A DNA stretch of 64,000 bases, taken from assembly GCF_000380005.1 (NCBI RefSeq), contig NZ_KB904188.1:434001-498000 (forward strand), written 5' to 3'. The stretch comes from Streptococcus didelphis DSM 15616 (lineage in GTDB: Bacteria > Bacillota > Bacilli > Lactobacillales > Streptococcaceae). Of the stretch, positions 19,026 to 29,260 are shown piece by piece. The position numbers were made by a program, and so were the translations under genes. Position 1 is the first letter of the stretch; every line of letters begins with the position of its first letter. Under the pieces are notes generated by a model. The model was not told where the DNA came from. It did not search any database and saw only the letters and a list, made by a program, of their open reading frames with translations.

Positions 19026-19750
19026 TACGTTTTAATAATGTCTCTAAAAAATTTGGAGAATCAGTTGTACTGAAAGAAGAAAGTTTTCAGATTAATGATC
19101 GAGAGTTTTTTGTTTTAGTTGGATCAAGTGGATCAGGTAAAACAACCCTCTTAAAAATGATCAATTGCTTAATCAAGCCAACAGCCGGAGAGATTTTACT
19201 AAATAATGAATCTCAAAAAGACCTAGATCTTAGAGAAATGAGATTATCTATTGGTTATGTTTTACAACAAATAGCCTTATTTCCTAATTTAACTGTAGCT
19301 GAGAATATTGCAATTATTCCTGAAATGAAAGCCTGGTCAAAGGAAGAAATCAAAGAAAAAACAAAAGAGTTTTTGAATAAGGTTGGACTTGTACCAGAAG
19401 ATTATATGGATAGGTATCCTAGCGACCTTTCAGGTGGTGAACAGCAGCGTGTTGGCATTGTTAGAGCTATTATTTCACATCCTAAAATTCTTCTTATGGA
19501 TGAACCTTTTTCAGCTTTAGATCCTATTTCCAAGAAACAACTTCAGGATTTAATGCTTGATTTGCATAAAGAATTTGATATGACAATCGTTTTTGTGACT
19601 CATGATATTAAAGAAGCTATTAAATTAGGAGAACGAGTTGCCATACTTGACCAAGGTCAAATCATCCAAATGGATAAACCTGAAGTCATAATGGCTAAGC
19701 CGGTAAATGATTTCGTTGCCAGTCTATTTGGAGGTGATGATTATGAATAG
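19022..19750 (+). CDS. egtV: ABC transporter ATP-binding protein, osmoprotectant/ergothioneine type (EgtV/ProV-like)
   Basis: A 242-residue ATPase with Walker [10 protein letters not shown] at 34-42, Q-loop [11 protein letters not shown], signature [14 protein letters not shown], Walker [13 protein letters not shown] and switch His in VTHD. It lacks the CBS pair found at the C-terminus of many ProV/OpuCA proteins. It couples to the permease-binding protein encoded with an 8-nt overlap downstream. In S. pneumoniae the matching pair is EgtUV, an ergothioneine importer earlier annotated as choline uptake; the symbol is assigned by that resemblance. Confidence 0.75.
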   Translation: MIRFNNVSKKFGESVVLKEESFQINDREFFVLVGSSGSGKTTLLKMINCLIKPTAGEILLNNESQKDLDLREMRLSIGYVLQQIALFPNLTVAENIAIIPEMKAWSKEEIKEKTKEFLNKVGLVPEDYMDRYPSDLSGGEQQRVGIVRAIISHPKILLMDEPFSALDPISKKQLQDLMLDLHKEFDMTIVFVTHDIKEAIKLGERVAILDQGQIIQMDKPEVIMAKPVNDFVASLFGGDDYE

Positions 19751-21269
19751 TTTGATAATGACTTTTCAAGAACGATTCGCTGAATGGACAAGGGCCTTAG
19801 TAGAACATTTACAAATTTCTCTCGTCTCACTTTTAATTGCTATTTTGATTGGTATTCCTTTAGCTAGTTTGTTGAGCAAAAGTAAAAGATGGTCAGACCT
19901 TGTTTTACAAATTACTGGTATCTTTCAAACCATTCCATCTCTTGCTTTGTTAGGGCTTTTCATTCCTTTAATGGGAATTGGAACAGTGCCTGCAGTGAGT
20001 GCTCTCGTTATTTATGCCATTTTCCCAATTATTCAAAATACCATTACAGGATTAAATGGTATTGAGCCTAGTTTGGTAGAAGCTGGAACGGCATTTGGGA
20101 TGACTAAATGGGAGAGGCTGAAAAAATTTGAGATTCCTATTGCTATGCCTGTCATTATGTCTGGGGTTAGGACTTCAGCTGTAATGATTATTGGTACTGC
20201 AACCTTAGCCTCCTTAATTGGAGCTGGTGGCCTGGGGTCATTTATTCTCCTAGGGATTGATCGTAATAATACTAATTTAATTCTGATTGGTGCTATTTCG
20301 TCGGCGCTATTAGCTATCTTATTTAATACTATCTTACAGTATCTAGAAAAGGCTTCCCTAAAGAAAATTATCTTAGGCTTTACTCTGATTGTTTTTGCCC
20401 TATTATTTTCTTATACACCTAGTATTATAAAGTCATTTTCTAAGAAAACTGATACGATTGTCATAGCTGGTAAGCTAGGCGCAGAGCCAGAAATTCTTAT
20501 TAATATCTACAAAGAGTTACTTGAAGATCAGTCAGACTTAAAGGTTGAGGTTAAATCAAACTTTGGTAAAACAAGTTTCCTTTATCAAGCCCTTAAATCA
20601 GGTAACATTGATATTTATCCTGAGTTTACAGGAACCATTACCTCAAGTCTGCTTAAAGACAAACCTCAATTATCTAATGATCCTAAAAAGGTTTATAGGG
20701 CAGCTAAAGAAGGAATTGAAAAACAAGATAATCTAGTTTTATTAAAACCTTTTGCTTATCAAAACACCTATGCGGTTGCTTTACCAGAAAGCTTGGCTAA
20801 GGATAAAGGCATTACTAAGATTTCTGATTTACAAAGATACCAAACTCAATTAAAAGCAGGTTTTACCTTAGAATTTAAGGATCGTCAAGATGGTAATAAA
20901 GGACTTCAAGACCTCTATGGCTTGAATTTATCAGTTTCAACTATGGAACCAGCCTTGCGTTATCAGGCTATCGTATCAGGAGATATTCAGTTAACAGATG
21001 CTTATTCAACAGATGCTGAATTAAAAAAATATAAGCTTCAGGTCTTAGAAGATGATAAGCACCTTTTTCCTCCTTACCAAGGGGCTCCCTTGATGAAAAA
21101 AACCTTATTAGAAAAACATCCTGAAATTGGAAAGATTCTTAATCAACTAGCTGGTAAAATAAGTGAGAAAGAAATGCAAGAAATGAATTATAAGGTTTCA
21201 GTAGAAGGTAAAGATGCTAGTAAAGTAGCGCGTGATTATCTTCTTAAGGAAAAACTAATATCTCATTAA
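19743..21269 (+). CDS. egtU: Fused ABC permease and substrate-binding protein (EgtU-like, OpuC superfamily)
   Basis: A 508-residue fusion. Residues 1 to about 210 are an ABC permease with EAA loop ([20 protein letters not shown]); the rest is an extracellular OpuAC-type binding domain with landmarks [49 protein letters not shown] and [10 protein letters not shown]. These stretches are nearly those I recall for S. pneumoniae EgtU. The start is ATG 19743, eight bases after GGAGG in the ATPase gene; the in-frame ATG at 19737 is too close. Glycine betaine or choline uptake is the alternative call. Confidence 0.78.
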   Translation: MNSLIMTFQERFAEWTRALVEHLQISLVSLLIAILIGIPLASLLSKSKRWSDLVLQITGIFQTIPSLALLGLFIPLMGIGTVPAVSALVIYAIFPIIQNTITGLNGIEPSLVEAGTAFGMTKWERLKKFEIPIAMPVIMSGVRTSAVMIIGTATLASLIGAGGLGSFILLGIDRNNTNLILIGAISSALLAILFNTILQYLEKASLKKIILGFTLIVFALLFSYTPSIIKSFSKKTDTIVIAGKLGAEPEILINIYKELLEDQSDLKVEVKSNFGKTSFLYQALKSGNIDIYPEFTGTITSSLLKDKPQLSNDPKKVYRAAKEGIEKQDNLVLLKPFAYQNTYAVALPESLAKDKGITKISDLQRYQTQLKAGFTLEFKDRQDGNKGLQDLYGLNLSVSTMEPALRYQAIVSGDIQLTDAYSTDAELKKYKLQVLEDDKHLFPPYQGAPLMKKTLLEKHPEIGKILNQLAGKISEKEMQEMNYKVSVEGKDASKVARDYLLKEKLISH

Positions 21270-21290
21270 GCTGTAAGATGATTTTATAAG

Positions 21291-21330
21291 AAGGATTTAG
21301 TTTTGTTCTCTAAAGACTAAGTCCTTTTTT
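21291..21330 (+). terminator. Terminator of the MarR-egtVU operon
   Basis: AAGGATTTAGT (21291-21301) pairs with ACTAAGTCCTT (21316-21326), one G-T pair, then T-run. Confidence 0.85.
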
Positions 21331-21388
21331 ATTCCTAAAAAGAATAAAAACTTAGTTACAAAAGTATTATTAGAATAAAGAAACTTTA

Positions 21389-21576
21389 GAAAACGAACAT
21401 TCCATATAAAAAGTTTTTGAATTTTGACAAAATAGAAACAAAAGTTTAGGATGATTTAAGGAAGGGTAAGTTTTTACCTAGCGATGTCTCTTTAGAGATT
21501 ATAGGAAGGTCATTTAATAAAAGCCTTTGATCCATTAGATGATAATGGGCAATTGCCTGTAAAAGGAGAAAAACAA
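21389..21576 (+). promoter_or_regulatory. guaC promoter, structured leader and possible PurR box
   Basis: TTGACA (21424-21429), 17-nt spacer, TAGGAT (21447-21452) make a good promoter. Upstream at 21389-21401, GAAAACGAACATT matches 11 of 13 positions of the lactococcal PurBox consensus AWWWCCGAACWWT. The 120-nt leader contains small hairpins (GGTAAGTTTTTACC; CCATTA-GATGA-TAATGG; GGCAATTGCC) but no riboswitch I recognise. The gene-free stretch 21331-21576 holds nothing else. Confidence 0.5.
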
Positions 21577-22560
21577 ATGTTTAACGACATGCCTGTATTT
21601 GATTATGAGGATATCCAACTTATTCCTAACAAGTGTATTATTAATAGTCGCTCTGAGGCTGATACGAGTGTAACTCTAGGAGATTATCATTTTAAGTTGC
21701 CAGTTATACCTGCTAATATGCAAACAATTATCGATGAAACAATTGCCGAACAATTGGCTAGAGAAGGCTATTTTTACATTATGCATCGTTTTGATGAAGC
21801 TAGTCGTAAACCCTTTATTAAAAGAATGCATCAAGAAGGTTTAATTGCTTCTATATCTGTTGGGGTAAAGGATTATGAATATGACTTTATCAGTTCGCTA
21901 AAAGAAGATGCTCCAGAGTTTATCACTATTGATATTGCTCATGGACATGCTGATAGTGTTATAAGAATGATTAAACACATTAAGAAAGAACTACCTAAAA
22001 CCTTTGTAATTGCTGGAAATGTTGGTACGCCTGAAGCTGTTCGTGAACTAGAAAATGCAGGAGCAGATGCAACCAAGGTAGGGATTGGACCCGGCAAGGT
22101 GTGTATTACTAAAGTAAAAACAGGTTTTGGAACAGGTGGTTGGCAATTAGCTGCTCTCAGATGGTGTGGTAAGGCTGCTAGAAAACCTATTATTGCTGAT
22201 GGAGGCATTAGAACTCATGGTGATATTGCTAAGTCTATCCGTTTTGGGGCAACAATGGTGATGATAGGATCATTATTTGCAGGACATGTTGAAAGTCCGG
22301 GCAGAACAATTGAACAAGATGGAGAAACCTTTAAAGAGTATTTTGGCTCTGCATCAGAATACCAAAAAGGAGAGCGAAAAAATGTTGAAGGTAAAAAGAT
22401 TCTTTTACCAACCAAAGGCTATTTGTCAGATACATTGACTGAAATGCAACAAGATTTACAATCATCAATCTCTTATGCAGGTGGAAAAGATATTGATGCT
22501 CTAAGACGAGTAGACTATGTGATTGTTAAAAATTCAATCTGGAATGGGGACTCTATTTAA
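21577..22560 (+). CDS. guaC: GMP reductase
   Basis: A 327-residue TIM-barrel enzyme reducing GMP to IMP with NADPH, returning guanine nucleotides to the common purine pool. Catalytic Cys176 lies in [11 protein letters not shown], and [15 protein letters not shown] is the phosphate-binding loop. There are no CBS domains, separating it from IMP dehydrogenase. The start is ATG 21577 with AAAAGGAG upstream; the frame extends to TTG 21553, but that would include the ribosome site. It precedes a guanine riboswitch and xpt-pbuX, so the three genes form a purine-salvage block. Confidence 0.94.
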   Translation: MFNDMPVFDYEDIQLIPNKCIINSRSEADTSVTLGDYHFKLPVIPANMQTIIDETIAEQLAREGYFYIMHRFDEASRKPFIKRMHQEGLIASISVGVKDYEYDFISSLKEDAPEFITIDIAHGHADSVIRMIKHIKKELPKTFVIAGNVGTPEAVRELENAGADATKVGIGPGKVCITKVKTGFGTGGWQLAALRWCGKAARKPIIADGGIRTHGDIAKSIRFGATMVMIGSLFAGHVESPGRTIEQDGETFKEYFGSASEYQKGERKNVEGKKILLPTKGYLSDTLTEMQQDLQSSISYAGGKDIDALRRVDYVIVKNSIWNGDSI

Positions 22561-22626
22561 GAATAAGTTATTGCAAAAACTAAAAATAGTGTTACAATAT
22601 GATAAATACAAAAAATTATAGATTAC

Positions 22627-22767
22627 TACTTATTTATACTGTGGATTGGCACAGTGTTTCTACAAGGCACCGGAATGTCTAACAATAGGTAAGCTTAAAA
22701 GCTTGCTTGGTTTGTAAACCTTGCAAAATAAAGGGATAAGTCTCTTTGTTTTGCAGCAGGCTTTTTT
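22627..22767 (+). ncRNA. Purine (guanine-type) riboswitch with terminator, upstream of xpt-pbuX
   Basis: The aptamer spans 22627-22691. By alignment to the B. subtilis xpt aptamer, P1 is 22627-22634/22684-22691, P2 is ACTGTG/CACAGT, J2/3 is GTTTCTAC with the key U47 and U51 equivalents, and the base equivalent to C74 is C22683. That residue pairs with the ligand, so guanine (or hypoxanthine/xanthine) rather than adenine is expected. L2 (GATTGG) and L3 (CCGGAA) are each one base shorter than usual but keep the GG and CC that pair. The expression platform is a long terminator: AAGCTTGCT (22699-22707) with AGCAGGCTT (22755-22763), an inner hairpin, then six T. Confidence 0.85.
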
Positions 22768-22790
22768 GGTTTTAATAAGGGGGAGATTTG

Positions 22791-23372
22791 ATGAAGTTAC
22801 TAGAAGAACGTATGCTTAAAGATGGAAATGTTTTAGGCAAGGATATTTTAAAGGTAGATAGCTTTTTAACCCACCAAGTTGATTTTAAACTGATGAAAGA
22901 AATTGGTAAGGTTTTAGCTGAAAAATATGCCGATAGGGGAATAACCAAAGTTGTCACAATAGAGGCATCAGGAATTGCACCAGCAATCTATGTAGCAGAA
23001 GAACTAGATGTTCCTATGATTTTTGCTAAGAAGCATAAAAATATTACCATGACAGAAGATATTTTAACTGCTCAAGTATATTCTTTTACAAAACAAGTTT
23101 CGAGCACAGTATCAATTTCTGCAAAATTCTTAACAAGCAAAGACAGGGTGCTTATTATTGATGACTTTTTAGCCAATGGTCAAGCAGCCAAAGGCTTGGT
23201 AGATATTATTAGTCAAGCAGGTGCTGAGGTTGTTGGGATTGGAATTGTTATTGAAAAATCATTTCAAGCCGGTCGTCAATTGCTGGAAGATGAAGGAATT
23301 GAAGTGACTTCACTTGCTCGCATTAAGAATTTCAATGATGGCAAATTAAACTTTATGGAGGCAGACGCATAA
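22791..23372 (+). CDS. xpt: Xanthine phosphoribosyltransferase
   Basis: A 193-residue type I phosphoribosyltransferase converting xanthine and PRPP to XMP. The PRPP loop is [17 protein letters not shown], and the N-terminal [12 protein letters not shown] and hood regions fit Xpt length exactly. The start is ATG 22791 after AAGGGGGAG; the TTG immediately before it is not needed. Its stop overlaps the pbuX start by one base. Expression should fall when guanine binds the upstream riboswitch. Confidence 0.95.
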   Translation: MKLLEERMLKDGNVLGKDILKVDSFLTHQVDFKLMKEIGKVLAEKYADRGITKVVTIEASGIAPAIYVAEELDVPMIFAKKHKNITMTEDILTAQVYSFTKQVSSTVSISAKFLTSKDRVLIIDDFLANGQAAKGLVDIISQAGAEVVGIGIVIEKSFQAGRQLLEDEGIEVTSLARIKNFNDGKLNFMEADA

Positions 23373-24640
23373 TGTCTACAAAGACAGAACATTCTCATTC
23401 TCAATCAGCTATCCTAGGCTTGCAACATCTATTATCAATGTATGCAGGTTCTATTCTTGTACCAATAATGATTGCAGGAGCACTAGGTTATTCAGCTAAG
23501 GAATTAACCTATCTGATTTCAACTGATATTTTTATGTGTGGCCTTGCTACCTATCTTCAATTACAGTTTAATAAGTATTTTGGTGTAGGGCTACCTGTGG
23601 TTTTAGGTTGTGCCTTCCAATCGGTGGCACCCTTATCCATTATTGGAGCTAAGCAGGGTTCTGGAGCTATGTTTGGAGCCCTGATTGCATCTGGTATTTT
23701 TGTTATTTTAATTGCAGGTATCTTTTCTAAAGTAGCTAGATTCTTTCCAGCTATTGTGACAGGATCGGTTATTACGACTATTGGTTTATCCCTTATCCCA
23801 GTAGCTATTGGTAATATGGGAAATAACAGTGACAAGCCAACAGGTCAAAGTCTCATTTTATCAATGATGACCATACTTGTGATTCTTATAGTTCAAAAGT
23901 TTGCAAGTGGTTTTATAAAGTCTATTGCTATATTAATTGGACTAGTTACTGGTACGGTCTTAGCTGCTTTCATCGGATTGGTAGAAACTTCTGCAGTCAT
24001 AGATGCCCCTTGGTTGCATGTTCCAACTCCCTCTTATTTCGGAGCTCCCAAGTTTGAACTAACTTCTATTGTGATGATGTGTATTATTGCGATTGTATCA
24101 ATGGTTGAATCAACAGGAGTCTATCTGGCTCTGGCTGATATTACTCAGGAAAAACTTGATAGTCAACGTCTTAGAAATGGCTATCGTGCAGAAGGTTTAG
24201 CAGTTTTATTAGGTGGTATTTTCAATACTTTCCCTTACACAGGTTTCTCACAAAATGTTGGTTTGGTTCGTTTATCTGGAATTAAGACACGTCGTCCTAT
24301 TTACTATACAGCACTCTTTCTTGTGATTATTGGTTTATTACCCAAATTTGGAGCTTTAGCGCAAATTATTCCTAACCCAGTTCTAGGGGGGGCTATGTTA
24401 GTCTTGTTTGGTATGGTTGCTCTTCAAGGCATTCAGATGCTTAATCGCGTTGATTTTGAAACTAATGAGCATAACTTTATTATTGCTGCTCTTTCTATTT
24501 CAACAGGGGTTGGCTTTAACGGGACCAAGTTATTTGATAGTTTACCAACTACAGCTAATATGTTTTTAACAAATGGTATTGTAATTTCAACAGTAGTAGC
24601 AGTTGTCTTAAATCTTATCTTTAATAAACAACAAAAGTGA
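23372..24640 (+). CDS. pbuX: Xanthine permease (NCS2 family)
   Basis: A 422-residue, roughly 14-helix nucleobase:cation symporter. NCS2 landmarks: the N-terminal LGLQHLLSMYAGSILVP, a VESTGVYLALADIT segment carrying the conserved Glu, and GFSQNVGLVRLSGIKTR. It brings xanthine across the membrane for Xpt. It is translationally coupled to xpt by a one-base overlap (TAATG) and ends at a shared bidirectional terminator. Confidence 0.94.
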   Translation: MSTKTEHSHSQSAILGLQHLLSMYAGSILVPIMIAGALGYSAKELTYLISTDIFMCGLATYLQLQFNKYFGVGLPVVLGCAFQSVAPLSIIGAKQGSGAMFGALIASGIFVILIAGIFSKVARFFPAIVTGSVITTIGLSLIPVAIGNMGNNSDKPTGQSLILSMMTILVILIVQKFASGFIKSIAILIGLVTGTVLAAFIGLVETSAVIDAPWLHVPTPSYFGAPKFELTSIVMMCIIAIVSMVESTGVYLALADITQEKLDSQRLRNGYRAEGLAVLLGGIFNTFPYTGFSQNVGLVRLSGIKTRRPIYYTALFLVIIGLLPKFGALAQIIPNPVLGGAMLVLFGMVALQGIQMLNRVDFETNEHNFIIAALSISTGVGFNGTKLFDSLPTTANMFLTNGIVISTVVAVVLNLIFNKQQK

Positions 24641-24666
24641 AAAAAATAAAAAGCAAGCAGATAAAA

Positions 24667-24710
24667 AATACCCTAAAAGTTAGGTTGAGAGCTAACTTTT
24701 GGGGTATTTT
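24667..24710. terminator. Bidirectional terminator between pbuX and apbE
   Basis: AAATACCC-TAAAAGTTAG pairs with CTAACTTTTGGGGTATTT around a GTTGAGAG loop, with A/T runs on both flanks. It serves the convergent genes. Confidence 0.85.
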
Positions 24711-25647
24711 AATGATATGAAAATTGAAACTTCTTTTGTAATCCTTGAGTGATCAGGGCTTTCTTATCTTTAGTAATAATAACACCTTCAATGTTAGGAA
24801 GCTCATTTAAGAATTGGTAGACAGTCTGGGTATCCAGTCCAAACAATCTACTAGTCCAGATCTCACAATCTAAAGAAGTATCAGCTACAATTGTTAGACT
24901 AGCCATATCTGTTTTAATGGAGTAGCCTGTCTGTCTATCAAAAATATGATGGTAAGTTTGATCAGCTAATTTAAATTGTCTTTCATAGATTCCTGAAGTT
25001 ACTACAGACTGATTTTGTACTTTTAGAACACCTAGATGGTCTCCTCTTTTTTTTCCAGGCTCTTGAATGCCAACATAAAAATGTTTATCTTTTCGTTTGG
25101 TATTTTCCCCATGCACAAGGACATTTCCACCAAGATTAAGTAGGGCTGACTGTATGCCATCCTTAATTAGAAATCCCATAATTTTATCAGCAATATAACC
25201 CTTTGCTAGAGCACCTAAATCTAATTTCATACCTTTTTTCTCTAAATAGACAGTCTGTTTTTTATCATCTAATAGGATATTCTGACAAGAGGTAAGACTC
25301 AATTTGTCCTTGATAAGACTAGGATTAGGAAGACTAGCATCAGGAAATCCGATGCGCCAGCTTTGGACCAAAGGGCCAATAGCAATATTAAGATTACTAG
25401 GCACAGCTAGGCTATGTTCCTTACCAATTTTGATGAGTTCATATAAGTCAGGATGCACTAAGACAGGCTTTTTTCCAGCTACTTGGTTAATTTCCATCAA
25501 TTCGGAAGTCTCATCATTTGCGCTGAATCTCTTGTTATATTCTTCAAAGAGTTGACAGACAGTAGCTAATTGTTGGTTAGCACGACTTGAATCAATTTGA
25601 ATGTCAATGAGGGTCCCCATCATTTTTAAGTGATGATTTACAAACAT
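24709..25647 (-). CDS. apbE: ApbE-like FAD:protein FMN transferase
   Basis: A 312-residue enzyme that attaches FMN to Ser/Thr of target proteins. Landmarks: MMGTLIDIQID at the N-terminus, LDLGALAKGYIADKI (active-site region), LLNLGGNVLVHG and SLTIVADTSLDCEIWTSRLFGL. There is no signal peptide or lipobox, so it should act in the cytoplasm, unlike many ApbE lipoproteins. No obvious flavin acceptor (NADH dehydrogenase, fumarate or urocanate reductase) is encoded in the window, so its target is unknown. The nearest same-strand gene is the small tautomerase upstream. Confidence 0.88.
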   Translation of the reverse strand: MFVNHHLKMMGTLIDIQIDSSRANQQLATVCQLFEEYNKRFSANDETSELMEINQVAGKKPVLVHPDLYELIKIGKEHSLAVPSNLNIAIGPLVQSWRIGFPDASLPNPSLIKDKLSLTSCQNILLDDKKQTVYLEKKGMKLDLGALAKGYIADKIMGFLIKDGIQSALLNLGGNVLVHGENTKRKDKHFYVGIQEPGKKRGDHLGVLKVQNQSVVTSGIYERQFKLADQTYHHIFDRQTGYSIKTDMASLTIVADTSLDCEIWTSRLFGLDTQTVYQFLNELPNIEGVIITKDKKALITQGLQKKFQFSYH

Positions 25648-25737
25648 AATGTTCTCCTGAATTTATTGCTTAGATATCAGTTAGGGAATTGAAGTCAAAA
25701 AGGTCAGCTAAAAGCAAACCTTTTTATTTAAATAAGT

Positions 25738-25920
25738 TTATTTCTTTTTCATCTCACCATGAGGGAAATAGCTTCCTTCGGGTAAGTCATTAATAATAAC
25801 ATGGATATTTTCTTTGGGAGCTTGGGCAATCCGAGAGACTACATTAGTCACTTCACGGGCTAACTCGATTTTTTGTTCTTGACTACGGCCTTCAAATAAA
25901 TCAATTTTAATAAAGGGCAT
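25738..25920 (-). CDS. 4-oxalocrotonate tautomerase family protein
   Basis: A 60-residue protein starting MPFIKIDLFEGRS. After Met removal, the N-terminal Pro would be the catalytic base of the tautomerase family. The length fits the hexameric 4-OT/DmpI group. The start ATG 25920 follows an excellent AAAGGAGG. No aromatic-degradation genes are nearby, so the physiological reaction is unknown. It lies 90 nt upstream of apbE in the same direction and may share its transcript. Confidence 0.88.
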   Translation of the reverse strand: MPFIKIDLFEGRSQEQKIELAREVTNVVSRIAQAPKENIHVIINDLPEGSYFPHGEMKKK

Positions 25921-26114
25921 ATGTCTACCTCCTTTTAGTTCTTTATTTATTCTAACATGTTTGGGTTTTAATTGATAGCTACTACCTTTTGTATCGGTTG
26001 TCTACTAGAAGAAGGACTAAGGTTTAAGATAGTAATTCTAAAGGATACTGATACCCAAAAAGAGACAAGTATGATAAAATAGATAGGATAACTAAAGAAG
26101 GTAGGAACTCTATT

Positions 26115-26693
26115 TTGGCTCAATTATACTACAAGTATGGGACAATGAATTCAGGTAAAACAATTGAAATTTTAAAGGTGGCACATAATTACGAGGAGCA
26201 AGATAAGCCAGTTGTTATTATGACTAGTGCCATTGATACTAGAGATGGTTTTGGAATTGTTTCAAGTAGAATTGGGATGAAAAGAGAGGCTGTTCCTATT
26301 TCAGATGATATGGATATCTTTGCTTATATTGAGGGCTTGGATTTTAAGCCTTATTGTATTTTAATAGACGAGTGTCAATTTTTAAGCAAACAAAATGTCT
26401 ATGATTTAGCTAGAGTTGTGGATGATTTACAGGTACCCGTCATGGCTTTTGGTTTAAAAAATGATTTTCAAAACGAGCTCTTTGAAGGCTCTAAATATTT
26501 ACTTCTATTAGCAGATAAGATTGAAGAAATTAAAACAATTTGTCAGTATTGTAGTAAAAAAGCAACCATGGTTTTAAGAACTGAGAATGGAAAACCTGTA
26601 TATCAAGGTGCTCAAATTCAAATCGGGGGAAATGAAACCTATATTCCAGTTTGTCGCAAGCATTATTTCCACCCTCCATTAACTAAAGACTAA
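26115..26693 (+). CDS. tdk: Thymidine kinase
   Basis: A 192-residue type II thymidine kinase for thymidine salvage. P-loop GTMNSGKT at 9-16, the DECQFL Walker-B-like catalytic segment, a lasso region, and a zinc site with CQYC and CRKH near the C-terminus. The start is TTG 26115 (MAQLYYKYG), since no ATG precedes the P-loop and AAGGTAGGA lies upstream. It precedes prfA by 47 nt, and the following genes run head to tail to pvaA, so a tdk-prfA-prmC-sua5-glyA transcript is likely. Confidence 0.94.
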   Translation: MAQLYYKYGTMNSGKTIEILKVAHNYEEQDKPVVIMTSAIDTRDGFGIVSSRIGMKREAVPISDDMDIFAYIEGLDFKPYCILIDECQFLSKQNVYDLARVVDDLQVPVMAFGLKNDFQNELFEGSKYLLLLADKIEEIKTICQYCSKKATMVLRTENGKPVYQGAQIQIGGNETYIPVCRKHYFHPPLTKD

Positions 26694-26740
26694 GAGATGT
26701 TAAGGTAAGGTATAAGAGAAGAAGGAGACATTAATAAAAG

Positions 26741-27820
26741 ATGAATATTTATGATCAATTGCAGTCCGTAGAGGATAGATATGAAGAATTGGGAGAACTA
26801 CTAAGTGATCCAGAAGTAGTTACTGATACAAAACGCTTTATGCAACTGTCAAAAGAAGAAGCTAGCATTAGAGATACGGTTTCTACTTATAAAAAATATA
26901 AAGAAGTTCTTCAGGCAATTCTTGATGCTGAGGAGATGATTAGGGAATCTGATGGCGATGCTGATATAGAAGAAATGGCTAAAGAAGAACTAAAGGAAGC
27001 TAAGGCAAGTAAAGAAGAATATGAAGAGAAATTAAAAATTTTATTATTACCTAAAGATCCTAATGATGATAAAAATATAATTCTTGAAATTAGAGGTGCT
27101 GCCGGTGGGGATGAAGCGGCACTTTTTGCTGGTGATCTCTTAGATATGTATCAAAAATTTGCTGAGAGCCAGGGTTGGCGTTTTGAGGTTATGGAGGCTT
27201 CTTATAATGGTGTTGGCGGTATTAAAGAAGTCGTAGCCATGGTTTCTGGCCAATCAGTTTATTCTAAGTTAAAGTATGAATCAGGTGCTCATCGTGTTCA
27301 ACGTGTGCCTGTAACTGAAAGTCAAGGTCGTGTTCACACATCAACGGCTACTGTTTTGGTAATGCCTGAAATAGAAGATGTGGAATATGAAATTGATCCA
27401 AAGGATTTACGTGTTGATATCTATCATGCTTCAGGGGCTGGCGGACAGAATGTCAATAAAGTAGCTACAGCTGTTCGTATGGTACATATTCCAACCAATA
27501 TTAAAGTGGAGATGCAAGAAGAACGGACGCAGCAAAAAAATAGAGATAAGGCCATGAAGATTATTCGTGCGCGCGTGGCTGATCACTTTGCTCAAATTGC
27601 TCAAGATGAACAAGATGCAGAACGTAAGTCAACTGTTGGTACAGGAGATCGTTCAGAGCGTATCAGAACTTATAATTTCCCTCAAAATCGGGTAACAGAC
27701 CATAGAATTGGCTTGACTCTACAAAAACTTGATACCATTTTATCTGGAAAATTAGATGAAGTTGTTGATGCCTTAATCATGTATGATCAAACACAAAAAT
27801 TAGAATCTTTAAATAACTAA
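26741..27820 (+). CDS. prfA: Peptide chain release factor 1
   Basis: A 359-residue class I release factor recognising UAA and UAG. The codon-reading tripeptide PVT is at 190-192 and the catalytic GGQ is at 234-236 ([11 protein letters not shown]). Its Gln is methylated by PrmC, encoded next with a one-base overlap. The length matches RF1 and excludes RF2, which has SPF in place of PxT. Good GAAGGAG ribosome site. Confidence 0.97.
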   Translation: MNIYDQLQSVEDRYEELGELLSDPEVVTDTKRFMQLSKEEASIRDTVSTYKKYKEVLQAILDAEEMIRESDGDADIEEMAKEELKEAKASKEEYEEKLKILLLPKDPNDDKNIILEIRGAAGGDEAALFAGDLLDMYQKFAESQGWRFEVMEASYNGVGGIKEVVAMVSGQSVYSKLKYESGAHRVQRVPVTESQGRVHTSTATVLVMPEIEDVEYEIDPKDLRVDIYHASGAGGQNVNKVATAVRMVHIPTNIKVEMQEERTQQKNRDKAMKIIRARVADHFAQIAQDEQDAERKSTVGTGDRSERIRTYNFPQNRVTDHRIGLTLQKLDTILSGKLDEVVDALIMYDQTQKLESLNN

Positions 27821-28656
27821 TGAACTATGCAACATTAATTAGCCAATATGAAAACCTTTTATCTGAGATAGGTGAGGATAAGGAGAATCTTGCCTATGTT
27901 TTTCGTGAAATGAAAAAGTGGTCACACTTAGATTATCTCCTTCACCAAAACAAAGAAGTAAGTTCTGAGGATTTGCAGCTGTTCAAGGAAATTATGGCTC
28001 AACTTAAACGTTTTCATTCCCCTCAATATATTGTAGGGAAAGCCTATTTTCGAGATTTGACTTTAAAGGTTGATGAGAGAGTGCTTATTCCAAGACCTGA
28101 AACAGAAGAATTGGTTGAATTGATTCTTAAAGAAAATGGAAAAGAAAGCCTACGTGTCTTGGACATTGGAACAGGTAGTGGCGCTATTGCAATTAGTCTC
28201 AAAAAAGAAAGACCCCAATGGATTCTGAATGCATCAGATATTTCATCAGATGCATTAGCACTTGCTAGAGAAAATGCTAATGATTACCAAATGGATATTT
28301 CTTTTTTTGAGTCAGATGTTTTTAGTTCTATTTTAGGAACTTTTGATATTATTGTGTCAAATCCTCCTTATATTGATATAAAGGATCAAATGGAGGTAGG
28401 ACAAAATGTTTTAGCCTCAGAACCTCATTTAGCCTTATTTGCTGAGGAAGATGGCTTTGCTATCTATAGAAAAATTATTGAAGAAGCTAGCCAGTATTTA
28501 AATACAAATGGTAAATTATACTTTGAGATAGGCTATAAACAGGCAAATGTAATCCTAGAACTACTTAAGAATAATTTTCCAGAAAAAAGAGTCAGGGTGA
28601 TAAAGGATTATTTTGGAAAGGATAGAATGGTTGCAGTTGATGACAAAAAAACTTGA
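27820..28656 (+). CDS. prmC: Release factor glutamine methyltransferase
   Basis: A 278-residue SAM-dependent enzyme that methylates the GGQ glutamine of release factors. An N-terminal helical domain (1 to about 90) precedes the Rossmann domain with SAM motif DIGTGSGAIA at 115-124 and catalytic NPPY at 181-184. Its ATG overlaps the prfA stop by one base, the usual prfA-prmC coupling. Confidence 0.95.
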   Translation: MNYATLISQYENLLSEIGEDKENLAYVFREMKKWSHLDYLLHQNKEVSSEDLQLFKEIMAQLKRFHSPQYIVGKAYFRDLTLKVDERVLIPRPETEELVELILKENGKESLRVLDIGTGSGAIAISLKKERPQWILNASDISSDALALARENANDYQMDISFFESDVFSSILGTFDIIVSNPPYIDIKDQMEVGQNVLASEPHLALFAEEDGFAIYRKIIEEASQYLNTNGKLYFEIGYKQANVILELLKNNFPEKRVRVIKDYFGKDRMVAVDDKKT

Positions 28657-29233
28657 AGAAATCATAAGATCCGGTGGTGCTCTGCTATTACCAACAGAAA
28701 CAGTCTATGGTATTTTTGCAAGTGCTTTAGATGAGGCTGCTGTTAATCATGTTTATCACTTAAAAAAACGGCCTCGAGATAAGGCTATGAATTTGAATGT
28801 AGCTGATTATAAAACCATTTTGGACTATTCAAAAGATCAGCCAGCCTATCTTAAAACCCTCTTTGATCACTTTTTACCTGGGCCATTAACAATTATTTTA
28901 AAAGCCAACTCAGCAGTTCCATCCTGGATTAATTCTGGTAAAAGTACGGTTGGTTTTCGCTTTCCTAAACATCCTATAACTACTAAGATTATTAAACATA
29001 CAGGTCCCCTCATTGGACCTTCGGCAAATATTTCAGGTAGTGAAAGTGGTAAGGTCTATGCTGATATTGTAACTCATTTTGAAGAACAAATAGAAGGCTA
29101 TGCAGATGACACTGCACTGACAGGTCAAGATTCAACCATATTAGATTTATCTGGTAAAAGAGCAAAGATTCTAAGACAGGGTTTCATTACTAAGGAAGAT
29201 ATTAAGGAAGTTTTACCAGAAATAAGTTTTTAA
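28640..29233 (+). CDS. Sua5/YrdC/YwlC family L-threonylcarbamoyladenylate synthase
   Basis: A 197-residue protein counted from ATG 28640 (MTKKLEEIIRSGG); an in-frame TTG at 28613 with AAAGGA downstream is less convincing. It makes threonylcarbamoyl-AMP for t6A37 in ANN-decoding tRNAs. Landmarks: PTETVYGIFASALDE, KKRPRDKAMNLNV, GPLTIILK and GPSANISG. Only the YrdC-like domain is present, without the long Sua5 C-terminal domain. It overlaps prmC by 17 nt. Confidence 0.9.
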   Translation: MTKKLEEIIRSGGALLLPTETVYGIFASALDEAAVNHVYHLKKRPRDKAMNLNVADYKTILDYSKDQPAYLKTLFDHFLPGPLTIILKANSAVPSWINSGKSTVGFRFPKHPITTKIIKHTGPLIGPSANISGSESGKVYADIVTHFEEQIEGYADDTALTGQDSTILDLSGKRAKILRQGFITKEDIKEVLPEISF

Positions 29234-29260
29234 ATATGCACACGATAGCTAGGAGAAAAA

